This document shows positions 32,570-47,700 of a DNA stretch of 64,000 nt, in pieces. The translations under genes were made by a program, and so were the position numbers. The stretch is from Lumbricus terrestris (lineage: Eukaryota; Annelida; Clitellata; Crassiclitellata; Lumbricidae): positions 38,752,105-38,816,104 of the forward strand of contig OX457043.1 in NCBI GenBank assembly GCA_949752735.1. Direction: 5' to 3'. The notes beneath the pieces were generated by a model. It did no database searches. It saw only the letters and a program-made list of their open reading frames with translations, and had not been told where the DNA came from. Within the stretch, counting starts at the first letter, position 1; the number at the start of each line of letters is the position of its first letter.

Positions 32570-35500
32570 TTGTTTTCCCACACTTTCTTTCGTCAATTCT
32601 CTCAGTCCTTGATTTCTGATGTATTTCTTTCCTTTTCTTTGTCGTCACTGTCTGTATTTGTTGTTTCTGCTGTCGATTTCCTTCTCTTTCGTCAATTCTC
32701 TCAGTCCCTGATTTCTGATGTATTTCTTTCCTTTTCTTTGTCGTCACTTTCTGTATTTGTTGTTTCTGCTGTCGATTTCCTTCTCTTTCGTCAATTCTCT
32801 CAGTCCTTGATTTCTGATGTATTTCTTTCCTTTTCTTTGTCGTCACTGTCTGTGTGTGTTGTTTTTGCTGTTGTTTTCTCACTCTTTTTTTCGTCAATTC
32901 TCTCAATCCTTGATTTCTGCTGTATTTCTTACTTTTTCTTAAATGTCGTCACTGTCTCTCTGATTTTTCAGCTGTCGTTTTCACCACACTTTCTTTCGTT
33001 AATTCTCTCAGTCCTTGATTTCTGCTATATTTCTTTCTCTTTCTGTTGTAGTCACTGACTATCTATGTTTCTGCTGTGGTTTTACCACTCTTTCTTTCGT
33101 CAATTCTCTCAGTCCTTTGTTTGTGCTCTATTTCTTTCTCTTTGTTGAGTCGTCCCTCTGTTTATGTTTCTGCTGTTGTTTTCCCACTCTTTCTTTCGTC
33201 AATTCTCTCAGTCCTTGATTTCTGATGTGTTTCTTTCCTTTTCTTTGTCGTCACTGTCTGTATTTGTTGTTTCCTGCTGTCGATTTCCATTCTTTCTTTC
33301 GTCAATTCTCTCAGTCCTTGATTTCTGATGTATTTCTTTTCTTTTCTTTGTCGTCACTGTCAGTATTTGTTGTTTCATGCTGTTGATTTCCATTCTTTCT
33401 TTCGTCTATTCTCTCAGTCGTTGATTTCTGCTGTATTTCTTTCCTTTTCTTTGTCGTCACTGTCTGTATTTGTTGTTTCTTCTGTAGATTTCCATTCTTT
33501 CTTTCGTCAATTCTCTCAGTCCTTGATTTCTGATGTATTTTTTTCCTTTTCTTTGTCGTCACTGTCTGTATTTGTTGTTTCCTGCTGTCGATTTCCATTC
33601 TGTCTTTCGTCAATTTTCCCAGTCCTTGATTTCCTATGTACTTCTTTTTTTTTCTTTGTCGTCACTGTCTGTATTAGTTGTTTCTACTGTCGATTTCCAT
33701 TCTTTCTTTCGTCAATTCTCTCAGTCCTTGATTTCTGATGTATTTCTTTCCTTTTCTTTGTCGTCACTGTCTGTGTTTGTTGGTTTTGCTGTCGATTTCC
33801 ATTCTTTCTTTCGTCAATTCTCTCTGTCCTTGATTTCTGCTGTCAATCTTTCTCTCTATCTTTTTTTCGTCACTCAGAATTTACCAAAGTTAGAGTGGGG
33901 ACAACGTCAGCAGAAACACAGACGGACGGTGTCTGTCTGTAATGTCTGCTGTTGTTTTCCCACACTTTCTTTCGTCAATTCTCTCAGTCCTTGATTTCTG
34001 CTATATTTCTTTCTCTTTCTGTTGTCGTCAGTGTCTGTCTGGTGTTTCTGCTGTTGTTTTCCCATTCTTTCTTTCGTCAATTCTCTCAGTCCTTGATTTC
34101 TGCTGTATTTCTTTCTGTTTCTTAAATGTCGTCACTGTCTTTCTGAAATTTCTGCTGTCGTTTTCACCACTCTTTCTTTCGTCAATTCTTACAGTCCTTG
34201 ATTTCTGCTGTATTTCTGTTTTGTTTTTTATGTTATCACTGTCTCTCAGATATTTCTGCTGTCGTTTTCACCACACTTTCTTTCGTCAATTCTCTCAGTC
34301 CTTGATTTCTGCTGTATTTCTTTCTCTTTCTGTTGTAGTCACTGACTATCTATGTTTCTGCTGTTGTTTTACCACTGTTTCTTTCGTCAATTTTCTCAGT
34401 CCTTTGTTTGTGCTGTATTTCTTTCTCTTTGTTGAGTTGTCCCTCTGTTTATGTTTCTGCTGTTGTTTTCCCACTCTTTCTTTCGTCAATTCTCTCCGTC
34501 CTTGATTTCTGATGTGTTTCTTTCCTTTTCTTTGTCGTCACTGTCTGTATTTGTTGTTTCCTGCTGTCGATTTCCATTCTTTCTTTCGTCAATTCTCTCA
34601 GGCCTTGATTTCTGTTGTATTTCTTTTCTTTTCTTTGTCGTCACTGTCTGTATTTGTTGTTTCCTGCTGTCGATTTCCATTCTTTCTTTCGTCAATTCTC
34701 TCAGTCCTTGATTTCTGATGTATTTCTTTTTTTTTCTTTGTCATCACTGTCTGTATTTGTTGTTTCTGCTGTCGATTTCCATTCTTTCTTTCGTCAATTC
34801 TCTCAGTCCTTGATTTCTGATGTATTTCTTTCCTTTTCTTTGTCATCACTGTCTGTATTTGTTGTTTCTTCTGTCGATTTCCATTCTTTCTTTCGTCAAT
34901 TCTCTCAGTCCTGGATTTCTGATGTATTTCTTTCCTTTTCTTTGTCGTCACTGTCTGTATTTGTTTTTTCTGCTGTTGATTTCTTTCTCTTTCGTCAATT
35001 TTCCTCAGTCCTTGATTTCTGATGTATTTCTTTCTCTTTCTGTTGTCGTCACTGTCTGTCTGATGTTTCTGCGGTTGTTTTCCCACTCTTTCTTTCGTCA
35101 ATTCTCTCAGTCCTTGATTTCTGATGTGTTTCTTTCCTTTTCTTTGTCGTCACTGTCTGTATTTGTTGTTTCCTGCTGTTGATTTCCATTCTTTCTTTCG
35201 TCAATTCTCTCAGTCCTTGATTTCTGATGTATTTCTTTTCTTTTCTTTGTCGTCACTGTCAGTATTTGTTGTTTCCTGCTGTTGATTTCCATTCTTTCTT
35301 TCGTCTATTCTCTCAGTCGTTGATTTCTGCTGTATTTCTTTCCTTTTCTTTGTCGTCACTGTCTGTATTTGTTGTTTCTTCTGTAGATTTCCATTCTTTC
35401 TTTCGTCAATTCTCTCAGTCCTTGATTTCTGATGCATTTCTTTCCTTTTCTTTGTCGTCACTGTCTGTGTTTGTTGGTTTTGCTGTCGATTTCCATTCTT

Positions 35501-38500
35501 TCTTTCGTCAATTCTCTCTGTCCTTGATTTCTGCTGTCAATCTTTCTCTCTATCTTGTTTCGTCACTCAGAATTGACGAAAGTTAGAGTGGGGACAACGT
35601 CAGCAGAAACACAGACGGACGGTGTCTGTCTGTAATGTCTGCTGTTGTTTTCCCACACTTTCTTTCGTCAATTCTCTCAGTCCTTGATTTCTGCTATATT
35701 TCTTTCTCTTTCTGTTGTCGTCAGTGTCTGTCTGGTGTTTCTGCTGTTGTTTTCCCACTCTTTCTTTCGTCAATTCTCTCAGTCCTTGATTTCTGCTATA
35801 TTTCTTTCTCTTTCTGTTGTCGTCAGTGTCTGTCTGGTGTTTCTGCTGTTGTTTTCCCATTCTTTCTTTCGTCAATTCTCTCAGTCCTTGATTTCTGCTG
35901 TATTTCTTTCTGTTTCTTAAATGTCGTCACTGTCTTTCTGAAATTTCTGCTGTCGTTTTCACCACTCTTTCTTTCGTCAATTCTTACAGTCCTTGATTTC
36001 TGCTGTATTTCTGTTTTGTTTTTTATGTTATCACTGTCTCTCTGATATTTCTGCTGTCGTTTTCACCACACTTTCTTTCGTCAATTCTCTCAGTCCTTGA
36101 TTTCTGCTGTATTTCTTTCTCTTTCTGTTGTAGTCACTGACTATCTATGTTTCTGCTGTTGTTTTACCACTGTTTCTTTCGTCAATTTTCTCAGTCCTTT
36201 GTTTGTGCTCTATTTCTTTCTCTTTGTTGAGTTGTCCCTCTGTTTATGTTTCTGCTGTTGTTTTCCCACTCTTTCTTTCGTCAATTCTCTCAGTCCTTGA
36301 TTTCTGATGTGTTTCTTTCCTTTTCTTTGTCGTCACTGTCTGTATTTGTTGTTTCCTGCTGTCGATTTCCATTCTTTCTTTCGTCAATTCTCTCAGTCCT
36401 TGATTTCTGTTGTATTTCTTTTCTTTTCTTTGTCGTCACTGTCTGTATTTGTTGTTTCCTGCTGTCGATTTCCATTCTTTCTTTCGTCAATTCTCTCAGT
36501 CCTTGATTTCTGATGTATTTCTTTCCTTTTCTTTGTCATCACTGTCTGTATTTGTTGTTTCTTCTGTCGATTTCCATTCTTTCTTTCGTCAATTCTCTCA
36601 GTCCTGGATTTCTGATGTATTTCTTTCCTTTTCTTTGTCGTCACTGTCTGTATTTGTTTTTTCTGCTGTCGATTTCTTTCTCTTTCGTCAATTTTCCTCA
36701 GTCCTTGATTTCTGATGTATTTCTTTCTCTTTCTGTTGTCGTCACTGTCTGTCTGATGTTTCTGCGGTTGTTTTCCCGCTCAGTTTTTCGTCAATTCTCT
36801 CAGTCCTTGATTTCTGCTGTCAATCTTTCTCTCTATCTTTTTTCGTCACTCAGAATTGACGAAAGTTAGAGTGGGGACAACGTCAGCAGAAACACAGATG
36901 GACGGTGTCTGTCTGTAATGTCTGCTGTTGTTTTCCCACACTTTCTTTCGTCAATTCTCTCAGTCCTTGATTTCCTATGTACTTGTTTCCTTTTCTTTGT
37001 CGTCACTGTCTGTCTGATGTTTCTGCTGTTGTTTTCCCACTCTTTCTTTCGTCAATTCTCTCAGTCCTTGATTTCTGATGTATTTCTTTCTTTTTCTTTG
37101 TCCTCACTGTCTGTATTTGTTGTTTCCGCTGTGGATTTCCATTCTTTCTTTCGTCACTTCTCTCAGTTTTTGATTTCTTATGTATTTCTTCCTTTTTCTT
37201 TGTCGTCACTGTCTGTATTTGTTGTTTCTGCCGTCGATTTCCATTCTTTATTTCGTCAATTCTCTCAGTCCTTGATTTCTGATGTATTTCTTTCCTTTTC
37301 TTTGTCGTCACTGTCTGTATTTGTTGTTTCTGCTGTCGATTTCCTTCTCTTTCGTCAATTCTCTCAGTCCTTGATTTCCTATGTATTTCTTTCCTTTTCT
37401 TTGTCGTCACTGTCTGTATTTGTTGTTTCTGCTGTCGTTTTCACCACTCTTTCTTTCGTCAATTCTCTCAGTCCTTGATTTTTGATGTATTTCTTTCCTT
37501 TTCTTTGTCATCACTGTCTGTGTTTGTTGTTTCTGCTGTCGTTTTCACCACTCTTTCTTTCGTCAATTCTCTCAGTCCTTGATTTTTGATGTATTTCTTT
37601 CCTTTTCTTTGTCGTCACTGTCTGTATTTGTTGTTTCTGCTGTCGATTTCCATTCTTTCTTTCGTCAATTCTCTCAGTCCTTGACTTCTGATGTGTTTCT
37701 TTTATTTTCTTTGTCGTCACGGTCTGTGTGGGTTGTTTTTGCTGTCGATTTCCATTCTTTCTTTCGTCAATTCTCTCAGTCCTTGATTTCTGCTGTCAAT
37801 CTTTCTCTCTATTTTGTTCCATCACTCAGAATTGACGAAAGTTAGAGTGGGGACAACGTCAGCAGAAACACAGACGGACGGTGTCTGTCTGTAATGTCTG
37901 CTGTTGTTTTCCCACACTTTCTTTCGTCAATTCTCTCAGTCCTTGATTTCTGATGTATTTCTTTCCTTTTCTTTGTCGTCACTGTCTGTATTTGTTGTTT
38001 CTGCTGTCGATTTCCATTCTTTCTTTCGTCAATTCTCTCAGTCCTGGATTTCTGATGTATTTCTTTCCTTTTCTTTGTCGTCACTGTCTGTATTTGTTTT
38101 TTCTGCTGTCGATTTCTTTCTCTTTCGTCAATTTTCCTCAGTCCTTGATTTCTGATGTATTTCTTTCTCTTTCTGTTGTCGTCACTGTCTGTCTGATGTT
38201 TCTGCGGTTGTTTTCCAGCTCAGTTTTTCGTCAATTCTCTCAGTCCTTGATTTCTGCTGTCAATCTTTCTCTCTAACTTTTTTCGTCACTCAGAATTGAC
38301 GAAAGTTAGAGTGGGGACAACGTCAGCAGAAACACAGATGGACGGTGTCTGTCTGTAATGTCTGCTGTTGTTTTCCCACACTTTCTTTCGTCAATTCTCT
38401 CAGTCCTTGATTTCCTATGTACTTGTTTCCTTTTCTTTGTCGTCACTGTCTGTCTGATGTTTCTGCTGTTGTTTTCCCACTCTTTCTTTCGTCAATTCTC

Positions 38501-41500
38501 TCAGTCCTTGATTTCTGATGTATTTCTTTCTTTTTCTTTGTCCTCACTGTCTGTATTTGTTGTTTCCGCTGTGGATTTCCATTCTTTCTTTCGTCAATTC
38601 TCTCAGTCCTTGATTTCTTATGTATTTCTTCCTTTTTCTTTGTCGTCACTGTCTGTATTTGTTGTTTCTGCTGTCGATTTCCATTCTTTATTTCGTCAAT
38701 TCTCTCAGTCCTTGATTTCTGATGTATTTCTTTCCTTTTCTTTGTCGTCACTGTCTGTATTTGTTGTTTCTGCTGTCGATTTCCTTCTCTTTCGTCAATT
38801 CTCTCAGTCCTTGATTTCCTATGTATTTCTTTCCTTTTCTTTGTCGTCACTTTCTGTATTTGTTGTTTCTGCTGTCGATTTCCATTCTTTATTTCGTCAA
38901 TTCTCTCAGTCCTTGATTTCTGATGTATTTCTTTCCTTTTCTTTGTCGTCACTGTCTGTATTTGTTGTTTCTGCTGTCGATTTCCTTCTCTTTCGTCAAT
39001 TCTCTCAGTCCCTGATTTCTGATGTATTTCTTTCCTTTTCTTTGTCGTCACTTTCTGTATTTGTTGTTTCTGCTGTCGATTTCCTTCTCTTTCGTCAATT
39101 CTCTCAGTCCTTGATTTCTGATGTATTTCTTTCCTTTTCTTTGTCGTCACTGTCTGTGTGTGTTGTTTTTGCTGTTGTTTTCTCACTCTTTTTTTCGTCA
39201 ATTCTCTCAATCCTTGATTTCTGCTGTATTTCTTACTTTTTCTTAAATGTCGTCACTGTCTCTCTGATATTTCAGCTGTCGTTTTCACCACACTTTCTTT
39301 CGTTAATTCTCTCAGTCCTTGATTTCTGCTATATTTCTTTCTCTTTCTGTTGTAGTCACTGACTATCTATGTTTCTGCTGTGGTTTTACCACTCTTTCTT
39401 TCGTCAATTCTCTCAGTCCTTTGTTTGTGCTCTATTTCTTTCTCTTTGTTGAGTCGTCCCTCTGTTTATGTTTCTGCTGTTGTTTTCCCACTCTTTCTTT
39501 CGTCAATTCTCTCAGTCCTTGATTTCTGATGTGTTTCTTTCCTTTTCTTTGTCGTCACTGTCTGTATTTGTTGTTTCCTGCTGTCGATTTCCATTCTTTC
39601 TTTCGTCAATTCTCTCAGTCCTTGATTTCTGATGTATTTCTTTTCTTTTCTTTGTCGTCACTGTCAGTATTTGTTGTTTCATGCTGTTGATTTCCATTCT
39701 TTCTTTCGTCTATTCTCTCAGTCGTTGATTTCTGCTGTATTTCTTTCCTTTTCTTTGTCGTCACTGTCTGTATTTGTTGTTTCTTCTGTAGATTTCCATT
39801 CTTTCTTTCGTCAATTCTCTCAGTCCTTGATTTCTGATGTATTTTTTTCCTTTTCTTTGTCGTCACTGTCTGTATTTGTTGTTTCCTGCTGTCGATTTCC
39901 ATTCTGTCTTTCGTCAATTTTCCCAGTCCTTGATTTCCTATGTACTTCTTTTTTTTTCTTTGTCGTCACTGTCTGTATTAGTTGTTTCTACTGTCGATTT
40001 CCATTCTTTCTTTCGTCAGTTCTCTCTGTCCTTGATTTCTGCTGTCAATCTTTCTCTCTATCTTTTTTTCGTCACTCAGAATTTACCAAAGTTAGAGTGG
40101 GGACAACGTCAGCAGAAACACAGACGGACGGTGTCTGTCTGTAATGTCTGCTGTTGTTTTCCCACACTTTCTTTCGTCAATTCTCTCAGTCCTTGATTTC
40201 TGCTATATTTCTTTCTCTTTCTGTTGTCGTCAGTGTCTGTCTGGTGTTTCTGCTGTTGTTTTCCCATTCTTTCTTTCGTCAATTCTCTCAGTCCTTGATT
40301 TCTGCTGTATTTCTTTCTGTTTCTTAAATGTCGTCACTGTCTTTCTGAAATTTTTGCTGTCGTTTTCACCACTCTTTCTTTCGTCAATTCTTACAGTCCT
40401 TGATTTCTGCTGTATTTCTGTTTTGTTTTTTATGTTATCACTGTCTCTCTGATATTTCTGCTGTCGTTTTCACCACACTTTCTTTCGTCAATTCTCTCAG
40501 TCCTTGATTTCTGCTGTATTTCTTTCTCTTTCTGTTGTAGTCACTGACTATCTATGTTTCTGCTGTTGTTTTACCACTGTTTCTTTCGTCAATTTTCTCA
40601 GTCCTTTGTTTGTGCTGTATTTCTTTCTCTTTGTTGAGTTGTCCCTCTGTTTATGTTTCTGCTGTTGTTTTCCCACTCTTTCTTTCGTCAATTCTCTCCG
40701 TCCTTGATTTCTGATGTGTTTCTTTCCTTTTCTTTGTCGTCACTGTCTGTATTTGTTGTTTCCTGCTGTCGATTTCCATTCTTTCTTTCGTCAATTCTCT
40801 CAGGCCTTGATTTCTGTTGTATTTCTTTTCTTTTCTTTGTCGTCACTGTCTGTATTTGTTGTTTCCTGCTGTCGATTTCCATTCTTTCTTTCGTCAATTC
40901 TCTCAGTCCTTGATTTCTGATGTATTTCTTTTTTTTTCTTTGTCATCACTGTCTGTATTTGTTGTTTCTGCTGTCGATTTCCATTCTTTCTTTCGTCAAT
41001 TCTCTCAGTCCTTGATTTCTGATGTATTTCTTTCCTTTTCTTTGTCATCACTGTCTGTATTTGTTGTTTCTTCTGTCGATTTCCATTCTTTCTTTCGTCA
41101 ATTCTCTCAGTCCTGGATTTCTGATGTATTTCTTTCCTTTTCTTTGTCGTCACTGTCTGTATTTGTTTTTTCTGCTGTTGATTTCTTTCTCTTTCGTCAA
41201 TTTTCCTCAGTCCTTGATTTCTGATGTATTTCTTTCTCTTTCTGTTGTCGTCACTGTCTGTCTGATGTTTCTGCGGTTGTTTTCCCACTCTTTCTTTCGT
41301 CAATTCTCTCAGTCCTTGATTTCTGATGTGTTTCTTTCCTTTTCTTTGTCGTCACTGTCTGTATTTGTTGTTTCCTGCTGTTGATTTCCATTCTTTCTTT
41401 CGTCAATTCTCTCAGTCCTTGATTTCTGATGTATTTCTTTTCTTTTCTTTGTCGTCACTGTCAGTATTTGTTGTTTCCTGCTGTTGATTTCCATTCTTTC

Positions 41501-41710
41501 TTTCGTCTATTCTCTCAGTCGTTGATTTCTGCTGTATTTCTTTCCTTTTCTTTGTCGTCACTGTCTGTATTTGTTGTGTCTTCTGTAGATTTCCATTCTT
41601 TCTTTCGTCAATTCTCTCAGTCCTTGATTTCTGATGTGTTTCTTTCCTTTTCTTTGTCGTCACTGTCTGTATTTGTTGTTTCCTGCTGTTGATTTCCATT
41701 CTTTCTTTCG
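32570..41710. repeat. 6.2-6.4-kb higher-order repeats
   Basis: About 32.57-33.8 kb recurs at 38.87-40.0 kb with a 6304-bp shift, becoming 6202 bp after one 102-bp monomer is missing near 40.0 kb. Likewise 36.1-38.8 kb recurs at 42.5-45.2 kb with a 6408-bp shift. Inside, a 1440-bp repeat (36918 to 38358; again 43326 to 44766) is visible. Confidence 0.8.
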
Positions 41711-44700
41711 TCAATTCTCTCAGTCCTTGATTTCTGATGTATTTCTTTTCTTTTCTTTGTCGTCACTGTCAGTATTTGTTGTTTCCTGCTGTTGATTTCC
41801 ATTCTTTCTTTCGTCTATTCTCTCAGTCGTTGATTTCTGCTGTATTTCTTTCCTTTTCTTTGTCGTCACTGTCTGTATTTGTTGTTTCTTCTGTAGATTT
41901 CCATTCTTTCTTTCGTCAATTCTCTCAGTCCTTGATTTCTGATGTATTTCTTTCCTTTTCTTTGTCGTCACTGTCTGTGTTTGTTGGTTTTGCTGTCGAT
42001 TTCCATTCTTTCTTTCGTCAATTCTCTCTGTCCTTGATTTCTGCTGTCAATCTTTCTCTCTATCTTGTTTCGTCACTCAGAATTGACGAAAGTTAGAGTG
42101 GGGACAACGTCAGCAGAAACACAGACGGACGGTGTCTGTCTGTAATGTCTGCTGTTGTTTTCCCACACTTTCTTTCGTCAATTCTCTCAGTCCTTGATTT
42201 CTGCTATTTTTCTTTCTCTTTCTGTTGTCGTCAGTGTCTGTCTGGTGTTTCTGCTGTTGTTTTCCCACTCTTTCTTTCGTCAATTCTCTCAGTCCTTGAT
42301 TTCTGCTGTATTTCTTTCTGTTTCTTAAATGTCGTCACTGTCTTTCTGAAATTTCTGCTGTCGTTTTCACCACTCTTTCTTTCGTCAATTCTTACAGTCC
42401 TTGATTTCTGCTGTATTTCTTTTTTGTTTTTTATGTTATCACTGTCTCTCTGATATTTCTGCTGTCGTTTTCACCACACTTTCTTTCGTCAATTCTCTCA
42501 GTCCTTGATTTCTGCTGTATTTCTTTCTCTTTCTGTTGTAGTCACTGACTATCTATGTTTCTGCTGTTGTTTTACCACTGTTTCTTTCGTCAATTTTCTC
42601 AGTCCTTTGTTTGTGCTCTATTTCTTTCTCTTTGTTGAGTTGTCCCTCTGTTTATGTTTCTGCTGTTGTTTTCCCACTCTTTCTTTCGTCAATTCTCTCA
42701 GTCCTTGATTTCTGATGTGTTTCTTTCCTTTTCTTTGTCGTCACTGTCTGTATTTGTTGTTTCCTGCTGTCGATTTCCATTCTTTCTTTCGTCAATTCTC
42801 TCAGTCCTTGATTTCTGTTGTATTTCTTTTCTTTCCTTTGTCGTCACTGTCTGTATTTGTTGTTTCCTGCTGTCGATTTCCATTCTTTCTTTCGTCAATT
42901 CTCTCAGTCCTTGATTTCTGATGTATTTCTTTCCTTTTCTTTGTCATCACTGTCTGTATTTGTTGTTTCTTCTGTCGATTTCCATTCTTTCTTTCGTCAA
43001 TTCTCTCAGTCCTGGATTTCTGATGTATTTCTTTCCTTTTCTTTGTCGTCACTGTCTGTATTTGTTTTTTCTGCTGTCGATTTCTTTCTCTTTCGTCAAT
43101 TTTCCTCAGTCCTTGATTTCTGATGTATTTCTTTCTCTTTCTGTTGTCGTCACTGTCTGTCTGATGTTTCTGCGGTTGTTTTCCCGCTCAGTTTTTCGTC
43201 AATTCTCTCAGTCCTTGATTTCTGCTGTCAATCTTTCTCTCTATCTTTTTTCGTCACTCAGAATTGACGAAAGTTAGAGTGGGGACAACGTCAGCAGAAA
43301 CACAGACGGACAGTGTCTGACTGTAATGTCTGCTGTTGTTTTCCCACACTTTCTTTCGTCAATTCTCTCAGTCCTTGATTTCCTATGTACTTGTTTCCTT
43401 TTCTTTGTCGTCACTGTCTGTCTGATGTTTCTGCTGTTGTTTTCCCACTCTTTCTTTCGTCAATTCTCTCAGTCCTTGATTTCTGATGTATTTCTTTCTT
43501 TTTCTTTGTCCTCACTGTCTGTATTTGTTGTTTCCGCTGTGGATTTCCATTCTTTCTTTCGTCAATTCTCTCAGTTTTTGATTTCTTATGTATTTCTTCC
43601 TTTTTCTTTGTCGTCACTGTCTGTACTTGATATTTCTGCTGTCGATTTCCATTCTTTATTTCGTCAATTCTCTCAGTCCTTGATTTCTGATGTATTTCTT
43701 TCCTTTTCTTTGTCGTCACTGTCTGTATTTGTTGTTTCTGCTGTCGATTTCCTTCTCTTTCGTCAATTCTCTCAGTCCTTGATTTCCTATGTATTTCTTT
43801 CCTTTTCTTTGTCGTCACTGTCTGTATTTGTTGTTTCTGCTGTCGTTTTCACCACTCTTTCTTTCGTCAATTCTCTCAGTCCTTGATTTTTGATGTATTT
43901 CTTTCCTTTTCTTTGTCATCACTGTCTGTGTTTGTTGTTTCTGCTGTCGTTTTCACCACTCTTTCTTTCGTCAATTCTCTCAGTCCTTGATTTTTGATGT
44001 ATTTCTTTCCTTTTCTTTGTCGTCACTGTCTGTATTTGTTGTTTCTGCTGTCGATTTCCATTCTTTCTTTCGTCAATTCTCTCAGTCCTTGACTTCTGAT
44101 GTGTTTCTTTTATTTTCTTTGTCGTCACGGTCTGTGTGGGTTGTTTTTGCTGTCGATTTCCATTCTTTCTTTCGTCAATTCTCTCAGTCCTTGATTTCTG
44201 CTGTCAATCTTTCTCTCTATTTTGTTCCATCACTCAGAATTGACGAAAGTTAGAGTGGGGACAACGTCAGCAGAAACACAGACGGACGGTGTCTGTCTGT
44301 AATGTCTGCTGTTGTTTTCCCACACTTTCTTTCGTCAATTCTCTCAGTCCTTGATTTCTGATGTATTTCTTTCCTTTTCTTTGTCGTCACTGTCTGTATT
44401 TGTTGTTTCTGCTGTCGATTTCCATTCTTTCTTTCGTCAATTCTCTCAGTCCTGGATTTCTGATGTATTTCTTTCCTTTTCTTTGTCGTCACTGTCTGTA
44501 TTTGTTTTTTCTGCTGTCGATTTCTTTCTCTTTCGTCAATTTTCCTCAGTCCTTGATTTCTGATGTATTTCTTTCTCTTTCTGTTGTCGTCACTGTCTGT
44601 CTGATGTTTCTGCGGTTGTTTTCCAGCTCAGTTTTTCGTCAATTCTCTCAGTCCTTGATTTCTGCTGTCAATCTTTCTCTCTAACTTTTTTCGTCACTCA

Positions 44701-47700
44701 GAATTGACGAAAGTTAGAGTGGGGACAACGTCAGCAGAAACACAGATGGACGGTGTCTGTCTGTAATGTCTGCTGTTGTTTTCCCACACTTTCTTTCGTC
44801 AATTCTCTCAGTCCTTGATTTCCTATGTACTTGTTTCCTTTTCTTTGTCGTCACTGTCTGTCTGATGTTTCTGCTGTTGTTTTCCCACTCTTTCTTTCGT
44901 CAATTCTCTCAGTCCTTGATTTCTGATGTATTTCTTTCTTTTTCTTTGTCCTCACTGTCTGTATTTGTTGTTTCCGCTGTGGATTTCCATTCTTTCTTTC
45001 GTCAATTCTCTCAGTTTTTGATTTCTTATGTATTTCTTCCTTTTTCTTTGTCGTCACTGTCTGTATTTGTTGTTTCTGCTGTCGATTTCCATTCTTTATT
45101 TCGTCAATTCTCTCAGTCCTTGATTTCCTATGTATTTCTTTCCTTTTCTTTGTCGTCACTGTCTGTATTTGTTGTTTCTGCTGTCGTTTTCACCACTCTT
45201 TCTTTCGTCAATTCTCTCAGTCCTTGATTTTTGATGTATTTCTTTCCTTTTCTTCGTCGTCACTGTCTGTATTTGTTGTTTTTGCTGTCGATTTCCATTC
45301 TTTCTTTCGTCAATTCTCTCAGTCCTTGACTTCTGATGTGTTTCTTTTATTTTCTTTGTCGTCACGATCTGTGTGGGTTGTTTTTGCTGTCGATTTCCAT
45401 TCTTTCTTTCGTCAATTCTCTCAGTCCTTGATTTCTGCTGTCAATCTTTCTCTCTATCTTGTTTCATCACTCAGAATTGACGAAAGTTAGAGTGGGGACA
45501 ACGTCAGAAGAAACACAGACGGACGGTGTCTGTCTGTAATGTCTGCTGTTGTTTTCCCACACTTTCTTTCGTCAATTCTCTCAGTCCTTGATTTCTGCTA
45601 TATTTCTTTCTCTTTCTGTTGTCGTCACTGTCTGTCTGATGTTTCTGCTGTTGTTTTCTCACTCTTTTTTTCGTCAATTCTCTCAATCCTTGATTTCTGC
45701 TGTATTTCTTTCTTTTTCTTAAATGTCGTCACTGTCTCTCTGATATTTCTGCTGTCGTTTTCACCACACTTTCTTTCGTCAATTCTCTCAGTCCTTGATT
45801 TCTGCTGTATTTCTTTCTCTTTCTGTTGTAGTCACTGACTATCTATGTTTCTGCTGTGGTTTTACCACTCTTTCTTTCGTCAATTCTCTCAGTCCTTTGT
45901 TTGTGCTGTATTTCTTTCTTTTTGTTGAGTTGTCCCTCTGTTTATGTTTCTGCTGTTGTTTTCCCACTCTTTCTTTCGTCAATTCTCTCAGTCCTTGATT
46001 TCTGATGTGTTTCTTTCCTTTTCTTTGTCGTCACTGTCTGTATTTGTTGTTTCCTGCTGTTGATTTCCATTCTTTCTTTCGTCTATTCTCTCAGTCGTTG
46101 ATTTCTGCTGTATTTCTTTCCTTTTCTTTGTCGTCACTGTCTGTATTTGTTGTTTCCTGCTGTCGATTTCCATTCTTTCTTTCGTCAATTCTCTCAGTCC
46201 TTGATTTCTGCTGTATTTCTTTCCTTTTCTTTGTCGTCACTGTCAGTATTTGTTGTTTCCTGCTGTTGATTTCCATTCTTTCTTTCGTCTATTCTCTCAG
46301 TCGTTGATTTCTGCTGTATTTCTTTTCTTTGTCGTCACTGTCTGTATTTGTTGTTTCTTCTGTAGATTTCCATTCTTTCTTTCGTCAATTCTCTCAGTCC
46401 TTGATTTCTGATGTATTTTTTTCCTTTTCTTTGTCGTCACTGTCTGTATTTGTTGTTTCTGCTGTCGATTTCCATTCTTTCTTTCTTTAATTCTCTCAGT
46501 CCTTGATTTCTGATGTGTTTCTTTTCTTTTCTTTGTCGTCACTGTCTGTATTTGTTGTTTCCTGCTGTCGATTTCCATTCTGTCTTTCGTCAATTTTCCC
46601 AGTCCTTGATTTCCTATGTACTTCTTTTTTTTTCTTTGTCGTCACTGTCTGTATTAGTTGTTTCTACTGTCGATTTCCATTCTTTTTTTCGTCAATTCTC
46701 TCAGTCCTTGATTTCTGATGTATTTCTTTCCTTTTCTGTGTCGTCACTGTCTCTGTTTGTTGGTTTTGCTGTCGATTTCCATTCTTTCTTTCGTCAATTC
46801 TCTCTGTCCTTGATTTCTGCTGTCAATCTTTCTCTCTATCTTTTTTCGTCACTCAGAATTGACGAAAGTTAGAGTGGGGACAACGTCAGCAGAAACACAG
46901 ACGGACGGTGTCTGTCTGTAATGTCTGCTGTTGTTTTCCCACACTTTCTTTCGTCAATTCTCTCAGTCCTTGATTTCTGCTGTATTTCTTTCTGTTTCTT
47001 AAATGTCGTCACTGTCTGTCTGAAATTTCTGCTGTCGTTTTCACCACTCTTTCTTTCGTCAATTCTTACAGTCCTTGATTTCTGCTGTATTTCTGTTTTG
47101 TTTTTTTATGTTATCACTGTCTCTCTGATATTTCTGCTGTCGTTTTCACCACACTTTCTTTCGTCCATTCTCTCCGTCCTTGAATTCTGCTGTATTTCTT
47201 TCTCTTTCTTCTGTCGTCACTGTCTGTCTCTTTTTCGGCAGTCGTTTTCACCACACATTCTTTTGTCAATTCTCTCAGTCCTTGATTTCTGCTGTATTTC
47301 TTTCTCTTTCTGTTGTAGTCACTGACTATCTATGTTTCTGCTGTTGTTTTACCACTGTTTCTTTCGTCAATTTTCTCAGTCCTTTGTTTGTGCTGTATTT
47401 CTTTCTCTTTGTTGAGTTGTCCCTCTGTTTATGTTTCTGCTGTTGTTTTCCCACTCTTTCTTTCGTCAATTCTCTCAGTCCTTGATTTCTGATGTGTTTC
47501 TTTCCTTTTCTTTGTCGTCACTGTCTGTATTTGTTGTTTCCTGCTGTCAATTTCCATTCTTTCTTTCGTCAATTCTCTCCGTCCTTGATTTCTGTTGTAT
47601 TTCTTTTCTTTTCTTTGTCGTCACTGTCTGTATTTGTTGTTTCCTGCTGTCGATTTCCATTCTTTCTTTCGTCAATTCTCTCAGTCCTTGATTTCTGATG